A stretch of DNA of 64,000 nt from Polaribacter sp. NJDZ03 (GCF_019263805.1 NZ_CP079195.1:1959501-2023500); one strand, 5' to 3'; positions 53,990 to 63,482 are shown, numbered from the stretch's first letter. Program-made: numbers and translations. The notes: a model not told the origin generated them from the sequence alone.

Positions 53990-55411
53990 ATGAGTAATTT
54001 AATAAAAAAACCACACGAAAAAGAATTATTTGGACATCCTGTAGGGTTGTATGTATTATTTTTTGTTGAAATGTGGGAACGTTTTTCTTATTATGGAATG
54101 CGAGCAATTTTAACCTTATATCTTGCTGCTCCAATTATAATGGGAGATCCACAATCTGGTTTTGGTTGGTCTAATGGAGAAACTCTATCTTTTTACGGAA
54201 CTTATACCATGTTTGTTTACTTAACATCTATTCCTGGAGGTTGGATTGCAGATAAATTTATTGGTCAAAAAAAGGCTGTAATGGTCGGTGGAGTTTTACT
54301 ATGTATAGGTCATGGAATTTTAGCTATTAATGCACAATGGGCCTTTTTTACAGGTCTTATTTTTATTGTTATTGGTGTTGGTTTCTTAAAACCAAATATC
54401 TCTACAATGGTTGGTGGTTTATACAAACAAGGAGACGACAGAAGAGATAAAGGTTTTTATGTATTCTATATCGGAATTAATTTAGGTGCTTTTTTAGGAG
54501 CAATATTAGTAGGTGCAGTAGCCGCTAAATATGGATGGCATTATGGTTTTGGTTTAGCTGGTATAGGTATGGCACTAGGTCAAATTGTATATATGTTTGG
54601 TACAAAATATTTAGGTACAGTTGGTAACTTTATTGGTAATGACGATTCACCTAACAAAGACTTATTAAAAAAACCTTTAAGTAAAATTGAAAAGGATAGA
54701 ATGTTAGTAATGTTTTTATCTTTCTTAATTATTATTGTTTTTTGGGGTGCTTTTGAACAAGCCGGAGGATTAATGAGTTTATATACAGAACAAAAAACAA
54801 ATAGAATGTTATCATTTTCTTTACCTCTTATTGGAAATGAAATTCCTGCAGCTGTTTTTCAATCTGTAAATGCATTTTTTATAATTGTTTTAGGAACCGC
54901 TGTTGGTGCTTTTTGGCATAAATGGAAAAATAAAGGAAAAGAATCATCTTCTTTATTTAAGATGGCAATAGGTGTAATTATTATGGCTTTTGGTTTTTTC
55001 TTTATGAGTAAAGCTGCTTCTGAAGTTGTAATGAATGGTGATGAAGTAGCAGAAAAATCTGCAATGATATGGTTAATATTAGCATATCTTTTTCATACTA
55101 TTGGAGAGCTATGTGCTTCTCCTGTAGCATTGTCTTTTATAACAAAACTAGCGCCATTAAAATATGCTTCCTTAATGATGGGGGCTTATTTTGCTGCAAC
55201 AGGTTTAGGGAACAAAGTTGCTGGTTTTATTGGAGGTCTTTCTGAAAACGCAGGAGACTTTGAAGTCTTTACCGGAATTGCAATAACTTGTACAATTTTT
55301 GGTTTACTACTTATAGCAATTCTAAAACCACTAAAGAGGTTAACACACGGTGCCGAAGATAGAATAAGTACCAAGAACGAAGAAACTGAAGGCTTTGAAT
55401 TAGCAGACTAA
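53990..55411 (+). CDS. POT-family proton-coupled peptide transporter (first of two)
   Basis: A 473-aa MFS-type carrier that imports di- and tripeptides with protons. The family signature ExxERFxYY is present as EMWERFSYYGMRA (about 28), and GGWIADKFIGQKKAVMVGG and GVGFLKPNISTMVGGLY are also typical. Twelve or more membrane helices are predicted. Its position directly behind the DPP-IV gene suggests that it takes up the dipeptides released by that enzyme. Confidence 0.93.
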   Translation: MSNLIKKPHEKELFGHPVGLYVLFFVEMWERFSYYGMRAILTLYLAAPIIMGDPQSGFGWSNGETLSFYGTYTMFVYLTSIPGGWIADKFIGQKKAVMVGGVLLCIGHGILAINAQWAFFTGLIFIVIGVGFLKPNISTMVGGLYKQGDDRRDKGFYVFYIGINLGAFLGAILVGAVAAKYGWHYGFGLAGIGMALGQIVYMFGTKYLGTVGNFIGNDDSPNKDLLKKPLSKIEKDRMLVMFLSFLIIIVFWGAFEQAGGLMSLYTEQKTNRMLSFSLPLIGNEIPAAVFQSVNAFFIIVLGTAVGAFWHKWKNKGKESSSLFKMAIGVIIMAFGFFFMSKAASEVVMNGDEVAEKSAMIWLILAYLFHTIGELCASPVALSFITKLAPLKYASLMMGAYFAATGLGNKVAGFIGGLSENAGDFEVFTGIAITCTIFGLLLIAILKPLKRLTHGAEDRISTKNEETEGFELAD

Positions 55412-55423
55412 TAACAAACAAAT

Positions 55424-55459
55424 TAAAAGCCTCATAAATTCAATTATGAGGCTTTTATT
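55424..55459 (+). terminator. Terminator between the two POT genes
   Basis: AAAAGCCTCATAA pairs with TTATGAGGCTTTT around a 6-nt loop, then T residues. The second POT gene therefore probably has its own promoter. Confidence 0.85.
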
Positions 55460-55485
55460 TTATAAATTAATTTTAACTTTTTTAC

Positions 55486-57054
55486 ATGAATACCGCTAAA
55501 TACAGATTTGAAGGTTCAGAAATGAACAATAAATTATTGCTAGGACACCCAGCAGGTTTATTTATTTTATTTTTCACAGAAATGTGGGAACGTTTTTCAT
55601 ACTATGGAATGCGTGCATTATTAGTTATTTTTTTAATTTCATCATTAACCGATGGTGGTTGGGCTTGGAGTCGTGAAGAAGCTTTAAGTCTATACGGTAC
55701 TTATACCATGTTAGTATACTTTACTCCTATTATTGGAGGTATTTTAGCCGATAGATTTTTAGGCTATAGAAACGCAGTTGTTATAGGTGCTTTATTAATG
55801 ACACTTGGGCATGCGTCTATGGCATTTGATACTCCTTGGGCATTATATGTTGGTATTGGTTTATTAATTGCAGGAAATGGTTTCTTTAAACCTAATATTA
55901 CTTCAATTATTAATGGTGTTTATAAAAACGCTCAAGAAAAAAAAGATGGTGCATTTACTATTTTTTATATGGGTGTAAATGCTGGTGCTTTTTTAGGTAT
56001 TATGCTTTGTGGTTATGTAGGTGAAACTTATGGCTGGCATTTTGGTTTTGGTTTAGCTGGTATTTTTATGTTTTTCGGAATGTTACAATTCTATTTTGCG
56101 CAAAGCATTTTTGGTAATGTTGGTACAAAGCCTAGTAAAGCTGTTGATTTATCTGATGCAGTTGCTAACAAAGAAGAAAAAAGTTATGACGACGTACCAA
56201 GCAATGTACAGAGAGACAGATATATTGTTGTTGGTATTTTAGCATTTTTTACTATTTTCTTTTGGGCAGCATTTGAGCAAGCGGGTGGTTCTATGACTAT
56301 TTTTGCTAAAGATTATACCAATAGAGTATTAGAAGGTAGCGCTGCAAATATTTTTAGAATAGCAAATACACTACTTACGATTGTTCCTTTAATTATTATT
56401 ACGTATGTTTTATTTAGTTTATTTAAAATTACTTTTAAAAAATATGCATTATCTAATCTTTTCTTAGGAATCAGTTTTGCAATAATATGGGTTATCGTAA
56501 TCATCATGTTAAAAAACCAGTTTAGTGAAGTTTCTACGGAAATACCTGCTTCTTGGTTTGGTATCTTAAATTCATTCTTTATTATAACATTTGCGCCCTT
56601 ATTTTCTAAAATATGGGAAAGTAAATACAATCCACCAGCAACCGTAAAATTTGGTATCGGATTGATATTATTAGGATTAGGGTTTTTAGTTTTAGCTTAT
56701 GGATCAGCAAGTATTCCTCAAGGAGCAAAAACGGCTTCTGTAAGTGTTATTTGGCTTATTTTAGCATATTTACTTCACACTTTAGGTGAATTAAGTTTAT
56801 CTCCGGTAGGTTTGTCTTACGTATCTAAATTAGTACCAGGAAAAATGATTGCAATGATGTTTGGTCTTTGGTATATTGCAGTTGGTATGGGAAATAAATT
56901 AGCTGGATTGATGGGAGGAATGATTGATAAAATAACTACAGAATACTCTATGAGTACTTTCTTTTTAATTTTTACTTTTGTACCTATCATTGCTGGTGTT
57001 TTAGTAATGAGTTTAACACCATTATTAAAGAAACTAATGCACGGTGTAAAGTAA
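55486..57054 (+). CDS. POT-family proton-coupled peptide transporter (second of two)
   Basis: A 522-aa paralog of the preceding carrier (EMWERFSYYGMRALL, GGILADRFLGYRNAVVIG, GNGFFKPNITSIINGVYKN). It has a longer loop after helix 6 (SKAVDLSDAVANKEEKSYDDVPSN). An internal ATG 12 codons in (MNNKLLLGHPAG) is a possible alternative start that aligns better with the first paralog. Two adjacent paralogs may differ in peptide preference. Confidence 0.9.
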   Translation: MNTAKYRFEGSEMNNKLLLGHPAGLFILFFTEMWERFSYYGMRALLVIFLISSLTDGGWAWSREEALSLYGTYTMLVYFTPIIGGILADRFLGYRNAVVIGALLMTLGHASMAFDTPWALYVGIGLLIAGNGFFKPNITSIINGVYKNAQEKKDGAFTIFYMGVNAGAFLGIMLCGYVGETYGWHFGFGLAGIFMFFGMLQFYFAQSIFGNVGTKPSKAVDLSDAVANKEEKSYDDVPSNVQRDRYIVVGILAFFTIFFWAAFEQAGGSMTIFAKDYTNRVLEGSAANIFRIANTLLTIVPLIIITYVLFSLFKITFKKYALSNLFLGISFAIIWVIVIIMLKNQFSEVSTEIPASWFGILNSFFIITFAPLFSKIWESKYNPPATVKFGIGLILLGLGFLVLAYGSASIPQGAKTASVSVIWLILAYLLHTLGELSLSPVGLSYVSKLVPGKMIAMMFGLWYIAVGMGNKLAGLMGGMIDKITTEYSMSTFFLIFTFVPIIAGVLVMSLTPLLKKLMHGVK

Positions 57055-57067
57055 ATGGAGAAAATGG

Positions 57068-57193
57068 TTGTCTAAAAAGTAAGTTTTTCTGTCAATCTGA
57101 ATTTATTTCAGATTCTTGTGTGAGTTATTAAATTCAGTTAATTTAGAGACTGAAACAAGTTCAGTATGACAAGATTCAATACTTTTTAGACAA
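57068..57193. repeat. 126-bp MITE-like inverted repeat
   Basis: Perfect 14-bp ends TTGTCTAAAAAGTA and TACTTTTTAGACAA enclose a second pair of imperfect inner arms (GTCAATCTGAATTTATTTCAGATTC against GTCATACTGAACTTGTTTCAG read on the other strand). It has no coding frame and lies between the second POT gene and the thioredoxin gene. Confidence 0.75.
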
Positions 57194-57239
57194 TCACTTA
57201 TTTTTGTAAATTCAACAAAATTATAACGACTCAGTATTC

Positions 57240-57761
57240 ATGAAAAAACGAATATTACTTATTGCTATTTCTCTATTTTATTTAAATACAAACGCTCAAG
57301 AAAATATTAAATGGCTTGGTTTTGAAGAGGCTATTGAACTAAACAAAGAGAATCCAAAACCTATTTTAGTTGATATCTATACAGATTGGTGTGGCTATTG
57401 TAAAAAAATGGATTTAAATACCTATTCTAATAAAACAATTGGCAATTATATCAATAAAAACTTTTATGCCGTTAAACTAGATGGTGAGGGTAAAGAAGAT
57501 ATCATTTTTAATGATCATACATTTAAATTTCAAAAAGAAGGTAGACGAGGTTATCACCAACTTGCAGCTTCTTTAATGGATGGTAAATTGTCGTATCCTA
57601 CCACGCTATTTTTGTCGGAAGATGTAAAATTATTAGATAAAATTCCTGGTTATTTAGACAAAGAAATCATGGAAAAAGTATTGGTCTTTTTTTCTGAAGA
57701 ACTATACAAAACTAAAAAATGGGAAGACTTTGATAACAATTTTAAAAGTAATTTAAAATAA
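57240..57761 (+). CDS. Periplasmic thioredoxin-like protein (thioredoxin_7/DUF255-like)
   Basis: The 173-aa protein has a signal peptide (RILLIAISLFYLNTNAQ) and a thioredoxin-like domain with the CxxC site WCGYCKKMD (about 57-65). A GYHQLAASLMDGKLSYPTTLF segment supplies the cis-Pro. It is probably an exported thiol reductant. Its partner is unknown. Confidence 0.85.
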   Translation: MKKRILLIAISLFYLNTNAQENIKWLGFEEAIELNKENPKPILVDIYTDWCGYCKKMDLNTYSNKTIGNYINKNFYAVKLDGEGKEDIIFNDHTFKFQKEGRRGYHQLAASLMDGKLSYPTTLFLSEDVKLLDKIPGYLDKEIMEKVLVFFSEELYKTKKWEDFDNNFKSNLK

Positions 57762-57974
57762 TACCAAATAAACATCAAAATGACTGATTAAATTCATTTC
57801 TTTTTCCTTACTAATTCAATATAAAATAGAATCGTAGCTATGGCTATGATTAGATTTTCTATCTCTTATTAAGAAAAAATAATTTAAATTTATCATCAAT
57901 CATTTTAAAATTCATTTGGTATAATACTATTGTAGATTATACACCTACAAGGTTTCTGAAACCTTGCAGGAGGT
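57762..57974. other. Convergent intergenic region with a family A-like palindrome
   Basis: The 213-nt stretch separates two convergent genes. At 57944-57970 CCTACAAGGTTTC pairs with GAAACCTTGCAGG with one mismatch, resembling the family A palindromes in position and core. Near 57827-57852 ATCGTAGC and GCTATGAT form a small hairpin. Nothing else is seen. Confidence 0.5.
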
Positions 57975-59990
57975 TTACTTCACAATAAACGCTCCGTTTT
58001 GACCTGTATAATGAAATGGAATTTGATATTTTAAACAAGTCTCTTCCCAAAGGATAACACTACTCTTATAATTAGAACCATCTGCAATAATTTGTGATGG
58101 TTTTATTGTTTTTATCAATCTTGATAAATTTATTTTTGGCGAATATTGCAACACTACAATTGGATTTACCATTCCGGAAATGGTATAAACACCCAAACTA
58201 TCAATCAGTAAAATATCTTTTTTAGAAAATTGGAGGAAGTTCTTAAAATTGAATTCTTTAACCTCATCAATACCTTCTGCAACTCTATATGTTTTAATAC
58301 TATTTTCATTTTTTAAGCGAATACTATCTAAGTTGTGTTGTAAAAAGAGTTGTTCTCCTACTCTCTTTCCAATCACAGAAAACCTACTTTTATGAAATAC
58401 AATCAATTCTTCTTTCGATTTATTTTCTTTCGATTCAATAAGAAAAATAGTTTGTAGAAATAGTATTGAAACTAAAAAGTAAATCAGACTTTTAGGTGAT
58501 TTTTTGATAAAAAAAGAAACTCCTAAAAAGAGAAGTAAGTACCAAAACAACATAGTAATAAATGAAATGGAAATTTCCTTAAATAAGAATTCTTCTTGAT
58601 GAGAAACCCAACTTACAAAACCATTCATCCAAGAAATAATAACTCCATAGATATTTGCTAAAACCTGAGGTAAAATATTTAAAAGTGCTCCAATAATAAC
58701 TAAAATCCCTCCAATTAAAATAGCCCCTAAAAAAGGAATAATCACAAGATTCGAAGCTAAAAATAATCCTGGAAATTGTTGAAAATAATATATACTCAAA
58801 GGCAAAATTCCTATTTGAGCGGCTATTGAAACGGTGAACAATTGCCAAACCTTCTTGTCAAGTATATATCTTGGTTTGTAAATTTTATACAACTTTGGCT
58901 GAACCCAAAGTATACCGAAAACGGCTAAATAACTTAATTGAAAACCAACATCGAACAGAAACATTGGTTTTATTAGTAGTAAAAAAAATAGGGACGAAAT
59001 AAATGAAAACTCAATTACCTTTTTCCTTCTAAAAGACAAACCGATTGCTAAAAAAGTAAACATGGTTACGGCTCTAACTACCGACGCCGAAAGCCCCGCA
59101 ATAAAAGCAAACATCCAAAGGAGTAAAACAATAAGGGTGGTTTTTAAAAAATTACCATATTTAATTCTTTCTAAGGGTTTAAAAATAAAGGATAAAATGA
59201 GTAGTAATATACCAATATGTAAACCCGAAACAGCTAAAATATGGATAGCTCCTGCTCGTTGATAATCTACAATTAATTCTTTAGAAATGTCTTGTCGCTG
59301 ACCTAATAACAGTGCATTTATGACCGCTAATTCGTTTGGTTTAAAATGGTATTTTTCTAACGCCTCCTGAATTTGATTTCTAAAAATAGCCGACAATCCA
59401 AATAAGGTATTAGCCGTAGAATCCATCTTTAAAAATTGATTTTCTTCCACAAATAATTGATGATGAATACCTTGTTTTGCTAAATAAGACTTATAATTAA
59501 ATTGATGCGGATTTAAAGGCGGAATTAGCTCTTTTAAAGTAGGTTTTAAGAATAACTGATCATCAATTTGTAACGAATTTGCACTACTATCATTCTTAAC
59601 ATTTAGAAGTACTGTTCCTGTAGTTTTCAAATCATCAACCTGAACAATTACAGCCTCATATTTTTGGTAATAATTCCCAGGTTTTAATATTTTATGAATC
59701 TGTAAAACAACCTTAGAATTATCTTTTAAATGATGTTGATAATATGAATCATAATTTCTTTCATCACTCACATAAACAGCCGAAACACCGATACCAAAGA
59801 ATAAAATAAAAGCAGTACATGTTCTTAAAACCTTATGTTTTATCAGAAAGAATAAAACAGTTAAACCTAACAAAAAAATCGTGGTTCTAAGAAAACTAAA
59901 AGTCCAAAATTGGGTAAAAAACTGGAAACAAATTCCAATAATTACAAGCACAACAAAGTGCAAGGGTATGTAATTGTACAACCTTTTCAT
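57975..59990 (-). CDS. ComEC/Rec2-family DNA uptake channel protein without a metallo-beta-lactamase motif
   Basis: The 671-aa membrane protein has N-terminal helices and the DUF4131-like OB region (about 30-190), followed by the Competence domain with many helices (about 215-500; GQRQDISKELIVDYQRAGAIHILAVSGLHIGILLLILSF is the hallmark). The C-terminal part (about 520-671) occupies the position of the metallo-beta-lactamase nuclease domain but has no HxHxDH zinc motif. ComEC moves single-stranded DNA into the cytoplasm in competent bacteria; many Bacteroidota copies lack the intact nuclease part. No other com genes are nearby. Confidence 0.85.
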   Translation of the reverse strand: MKRLYNYIPLHFVVLVIIGICFQFFTQFWTFSFLRTTIFLLGLTVLFFLIKHKVLRTCTAFILFFGIGVSAVYVSDERNYDSYYQHHLKDNSKVVLQIHKILKPGNYYQKYEAVIVQVDDLKTTGTVLLNVKNDSSANSLQIDDQLFLKPTLKELIPPLNPHQFNYKSYLAKQGIHHQLFVEENQFLKMDSTANTLFGLSAIFRNQIQEALEKYHFKPNELAVINALLLGQRQDISKELIVDYQRAGAIHILAVSGLHIGILLLILSFIFKPLERIKYGNFLKTTLIVLLLWMFAFIAGLSASVVRAVTMFTFLAIGLSFRRKKVIEFSFISSLFFLLLIKPMFLFDVGFQLSYLAVFGILWVQPKLYKIYKPRYILDKKVWQLFTVSIAAQIGILPLSIYYFQQFPGLFLASNLVIIPFLGAILIGGILVIIGALLNILPQVLANIYGVIISWMNGFVSWVSHQEEFLFKEISISFITMLFWYLLLFLGVSFFIKKSPKSLIYFLVSILFLQTIFLIESKENKSKEELIVFHKSRFSVIGKRVGEQLFLQHNLDSIRLKNENSIKTYRVAEGIDEVKEFNFKNFLQFSKKDILLIDSLGVYTISGMVNPIVVLQYSPKINLSRLIKTIKPSQIIADGSNYKSSVILWEETCLKYQIPFHYTGQNGAFIVK

Positions 59991-60028
59991 AGCAAGTTAA
60001 AGTTACTAAAAAAAAAGTTAACTATTAA

Positions 60029-60511
60029 TTACAAGATTGTTGTTGCTTTTACGAAGGCATTTTTCCAGTATTTTTCTGATAGTGTAGAAACAATTACACC
60101 TCTAGAAGTAGTGGCGTGTACAAACTTAATTTGTCCTTTTGAATGGGAAACCACCAAGCCAACATGATTGATATTTCCTCGTCTGTTTTTACTAGTTTTA
60201 AAGAATAGTAAATCACCTTTTTTAACTTTACTAACAGCAATTTTATGACCTCTTTTTGCCATATCTCTAGAGATTCTTGGCAATTGTACGTTTTCGCTTC
60301 CAAAGGCAACATATATCACTCCAGAGCAATCCATACCTCTATTGGTAGTACCTCCAAATTTGTAACGAACACCTTTATATTCTAAGGCATTTGCTACTAT
60401 TTTATCCGCCTTAGTAATTGGTTTTTGTGTCTTTTTAACAACCGTTTTAGTGGATGAGCAAGAACTTAATAATAAAGAAATTACAACTATTAAAAAACTC
60501 CATTTCTTCAT
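60029..60511 (-). CDS. C40-family (NlpC/P60) cell-wall peptidase lipoprotein
   Basis: The 160-aa product starts MKKWSFLIVVISLLLSSCSS, a lipoprotein signal with the lipobox LSSC. The NlpC/P60 domain has the catalytic Cys in GGTTNRGMDCSGVIYVAF, the His in GNINHVGLVVSH and a third polar residue in KFVHATTSRGV. It cleaves peptidoglycan stem peptides. The start chosen gives a perfect lipoprotein signal; an upstream start adds eight residues with no function. It is co-directional with comEC. Confidence 0.9.
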   Translation of the reverse strand: MKKWSFLIVVISLLLSSCSSTKTVVKKTQKPITKADKIVANALEYKGVRYKFGGTTNRGMDCSGVIYVAFGSENVQLPRISRDMAKRGHKIAVSKVKKGDLLFFKTSKNRRGNINHVGLVVSHSKGQIKFVHATTSRGVIVSTLSEKYWKNAFVKATTIL

Positions 60512-60546
60512 ATTAAATATTCTTTTACCTATCATTTGTATTATAA

Positions 60547-60882
60547 TTAAACTTCTTCTAAAACAGAAGTTCCACTTGTTTTATCACCAGAAGTCCATGT
60601 CCAATTTTCATAAAGAGTAATTTTTCCATTAGCAGCAATTTCAGGTTTAGAGTAACAAATACCTGTCATTAATTCTCCTTTAAGATTCACTTGGTGATAA
60701 CGCATTTCTATATTTCCATACTCATCTACAAGACCTATTAAATGACCTTTAACTATTTGTCCGCCTTTATATTCAGACGTTAAAATAGCACCTTTTTACT
60801 TGTATGTAAAAATAGTTTCTTTTGAAGTTTCTCCATTATCAACGTTTTGAACAACTTTAAACTTTTTATTATTATAATTCAT
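60547..60882 (-). pseudogene. Nonsense-interrupted small gene (flavobacterial 'n-acetylglutamate synthase'-like, 111 codons)
   Basis: A 111-codon frame begins MNYNNKKFKVVQNVDNGETS, is stopped at codon 29 by a TAA (60796-60798), and continues in the same frame for 82 codons (KGAILTSEYKGGQIVKGHL ... GLVDEYGNIEMRYHQVN ... LYENWTWTSGDKTSGTSVLEEV) to a normal stop. The remainder is well preserved, with no frameshift. It resembles short flavobacterial proteins labelled n-acetylglutamate synthase, in which, as I recall, the position after YK is glutamine; one C to T change (CAA to TAA) would explain the stop. A sequencing error is the alternative. Confidence 0.75.
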
Positions 60883-60905
60883 GAAACTTAAAACTAATTA
60901 CCTTC

Positions 60906-62015
60906 TTATTTTAAATCACTTACAATTTGTTTCGCCACTTTTTCTGAAGCTCCTTTTCCACCTAATTTTTTCTCTAATTCAAAGTATTCTAAAAATAGTT
61001 TTTCTCGATAGGTATCATCTAAAATCTTAGTCAATTCGGTTTTTAAATTCTTCTTATTAAAATCATCCTGAATTAATTCTTTTACCACCTCTTTATCCAT
61101 AATTAAATTCACCAAAGAAATAAATTTTAAAGTGATAATTCTTTTCGCAATTTGATAAGAAATGTTTCCTCCTTTATAACAAACTACTTGTGGTACTTTA
61201 AACAAAGCAGTTTCTAAAGTTGCTGTACCAGACCCAACAATTGCTGCATAAGAAACACTTAACAAATCGTATGTTTTATTGTTGATAAAACTTACTTTTC
61301 TATCACCAATAATACTTTGATAAAAACTAAAATCTTGACTAGGAGCACCTCCAATTACAAACTGATATTCAGAAAAATCATTAATTAAAGACAGCATTAC
61401 AGAAAGCATTTTAGTAATTTCTTGCTTTCTACTTCCAGGTAACAAGGCAATAATTGGTTTATCAGTTAGGTTGTATTCTTTTCTAAAAGCGGCTTCTTTT
61501 ACTTGTTTTCTACCTGCAATTCCGTCAATTAAAGGATGCCCAACAAAGGTTACATTATAGTCGTATTTTTTATAAAACTCCTTTTCAAAAGGAAGAATTA
61601 CAAACATTTTATCGATATCTCTTTTAATATCTTTTACTCTGCTTGCTCTACTTGCCCAAACTTGCGGAGAAATATAATAATTGGTTTTAAAACCTTGCTC
61701 TTTTGCCCATTTTGCAACGCGTAAATTAAACCCAGAGTTATCAATCAAAATAAGTACATCTGGTTTAAATTGAGCAATGTCTTTTTTACAAAATTTAATA
61801 AAACCCAATACTTTAGAAAGGTTCATTATAACTTCAAAAAAGCCCATAAAAGCTCTTTCTTTATAATGACTTACCAAAGTTCCGCCAACATTTTGCATTA
61901 AATCTCCACCCCAAAAACGAATGTCTGCATTTGCATCTTCTCTATACAATGCTTTCATTAGATTAGAACCATGTAAATCTCCAGAAGCTTCTCCTGCAAT
62001 TATATAATATTTCAT
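60906..62015 (-). CDS. lpxB: Lipid-A-disaccharide synthase
   Basis: Joins UDP-diacylglucosamine and lipid X to form the lipid A disaccharide. The 369-aa glycosyltransferase has the GT19 family start MKYYIIAGEASGDLHGSNLMKAL, then NSGFNLRVAKWAK, YYISPQVWASRASRVKDIK, FVGHPLIDG, LLPGSRKQEI, and the nucleotide-binding GSGTATLETALFKVPQVVCYKG. Follows surE and a small membrane protein on the same strand. Confidence 0.95.
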   Translation of the reverse strand: MKYYIIAGEASGDLHGSNLMKALYREDANADIRFWGGDLMQNVGGTLVSHYKERAFMGFFEVIMNLSKVLGFIKFCKKDIAQFKPDVLILIDNSGFNLRVAKWAKEQGFKTNYYISPQVWASRASRVKDIKRDIDKMFVILPFEKEFYKKYDYNVTFVGHPLIDGIAGRKQVKEAAFRKEYNLTDKPIIALLPGSRKQEITKMLSVMLSLINDFSEYQFVIGGAPSQDFSFYQSIIGDRKVSFINNKTYDLLSVSYAAIVGSGTATLETALFKVPQVVCYKGGNISYQIAKRIITLKFISLVNLIMDKEVVKELIQDDFNKKNLKTELTKILDDTYREKLFLEYFELEKKLGGKGASEKVAKQIVSDLK

Positions 62016-62035
62016 AAGTTTTTACTTGTTTACTA

Positions 62036-62075
62036 GAGCGCAGTCGAGACCTTATTAAACCTCTCGACTGTGCTC
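62036..62075. repeat. Inverted repeat of TCGACTGCGCTC type
   Basis: GAGCGCAGTCGAGA and TCTCGACTGTGCTC pair with one mismatch across a 12-nt loop, in the 78-nt gap before lpxB. Similar TCGACTG-containing palindromes are common in flavobacterial spacers. Confidence 0.6.
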
Positions 62076-62093
62076 GAGGAGACATTATCTCTG

Positions 62094-62381
62094 TTAAAAA
62101 AACTTTAAAACTAAAGTTGTCAGTGCAATTAAAATAGTTGCCAATAAAACTCCTTTTGCTTTGTTGTCTTGTTTCTTTTTGATAAAAATAAAGAATACAA
62201 ATAAATTAGGCATTGCAGCTAAAGACAATACTTTACCGTACAATTCTCCTTCTTTGATTAAATCGATAGTTTCGTAAAAACCAAATTTCGAAATATATTC
62301 TAAATATAAAAATATACCTCCAAAAGTGGCAAATAATGAAACCAATACGCCTATTAAAATATGTTTTTTTACAGTTCCCAA
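62094..62381 (-). CDS. Small membrane protein between surE and lpxB
   Basis: A 95-aa protein with three predicted helices (about 7-29, 50-68, 78-95). Its start overlaps the surE stop by 13 nt, so the two are translated from one transcript. It is known to me only as a conserved flavobacterial protein in this locus; its role is unknown. Confidence 0.75.
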   Translation of the reverse strand: MGTVKKHILIGVLVSLFATFGGIFLYLEYISKFGFYETIDLIKEGELYGKVLSLAAMPNLFVFFIFIKKKQDNKAKGVLLATILIALTTLVLKFF

Positions 62382-63142
62382 GCGTTTAATTTTTGAATCA
62401 TGTGATGTGCCGTCATATCAAACTGAACAGGAACAACCGAAACGTAGCCATTTTCTAATGCATAAAGATCTGTATCTTGCCCTTTGTCTTTATTTATAAA
62501 CTCACCAGAAAGCCAATAGTATTCTTTTCCCATTGGATTTTTTCGTTTATCAAAAATTTCTTTCCAATACCCATTTGCTTGTCTACAAATTTTAACGCCC
62601 TTTATTTCTTCCTTTTTTAACTTCGGAATATTTACGTTTAAAACAATGCCTTCCGGAATTCCGTTTAGCAACGCATTTAATGTAATATTTTTTATAAACT
62701 CTTCCGATGGTTTAAAATCTGCATGCCATTTAAAATCTAATAATGAAAAACCAATGGCAGGTATCCCTTCTATTCCTGCTTCTATTGCAGCACTCATAGT
62801 ACCAGAATAAATAACACTAATAGAGGCATTAGAACCATGATTTATACCAGAAACACATAAATCTGGTTTTCTATTTAAAATTTCATTTACCGCCATTTTT
62901 ACACAATCTGCAGGCGTACCAGAACAGGTGTATTCTAATTGCGGACCATCATCTATAGTTATCGCATTACACGTTAAAACATTATCAACTGTAATAGCGT
63001 GCCCCATTCCGCTCTGCGGACTATCAGGAGCAACCACAACAACCTCACCAATTTTATTCATTATATTAATTAAAGCTCTTAAACCAGGAGCTGTAATTCC
63101 ATCATCATTCGTAATTAAAATTAAAGGTTTGTTTTGCATCAT
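62369..63142 (-). CDS. surE: 5'/3'-nucleotidase SurE
   Basis: A 257-aa survival-protein-family phosphatase acting on nucleoside monophosphates. The metal site is clear in LILITNDDGITAPGLRALI, and VAPDSPQSGMGHAIT and SGINHGSNASISVIYSGTMSAAIEAG complete the family motifs. The first or second of two adjacent ATG codons may be used. It is the first gene of a minus-strand unit leading into lpxB. Confidence 0.95.
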   Translation of the reverse strand: MMQNKPLILITNDDGITAPGLRALINIMNKIGEVVVVAPDSPQSGMGHAITVDNVLTCNAITIDDGPQLEYTCSGTPADCVKMAVNEILNRKPDLCVSGINHGSNASISVIYSGTMSAAIEAGIEGIPAIGFSLLDFKWHADFKPSEEFIKNITLNALLNGIPEGIVLNVNIPKLKKEEIKGVKICRQANGYWKEIFDKRKNPMGKEYYWLSGEFINKDKGQDTDLYALENGYVSVVPVQFDMTAHHMIQKLNAWEL

Positions 63143-63482
63143 AGTCGTTTAAAGTTCTAAATTTATAACTCAAAATTAAAGGTAGTTTTCAATTTAATTA
63201 TTGAACTTTAGATTTTGAATTATTTTAAGCAAATATAATTGATTTTATACGATTCCTTTTTAACATTTTGTAAAGAATACAATTTCACTTTTTTGCGTAA
63301 TATTGTATAAGAAAAAGTTATTCTTTAGGTTTAAAAGGATACATTGAAAGAACAAAACAATGTTTAGTACTTAAACAATAAACAAATAAGCCCCTTACAC
63401 TCTAAATAATTTTGGCATTATTTTAGTAGTTTAGCAAAGCACAAGGAGTAATTTTAGAAATAAAACAACGACATAAGAAAAT
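63143..63482. other. Divergent promoter region between surE and the tail-specific protease gene
   Basis: About 340 nt with no coding frame. A TAATTTTG box at 63407-63414 followed by GC is a plausible plus-strand promoter and would give a leader of about 65 nt. I see no strong hairpin. Confidence 0.5.

Noticed and set aside
57068..57193. Insertion sequence
   Set aside because: The element is only 126 bp and carries no transposase; at most a miniature non-autonomous element.
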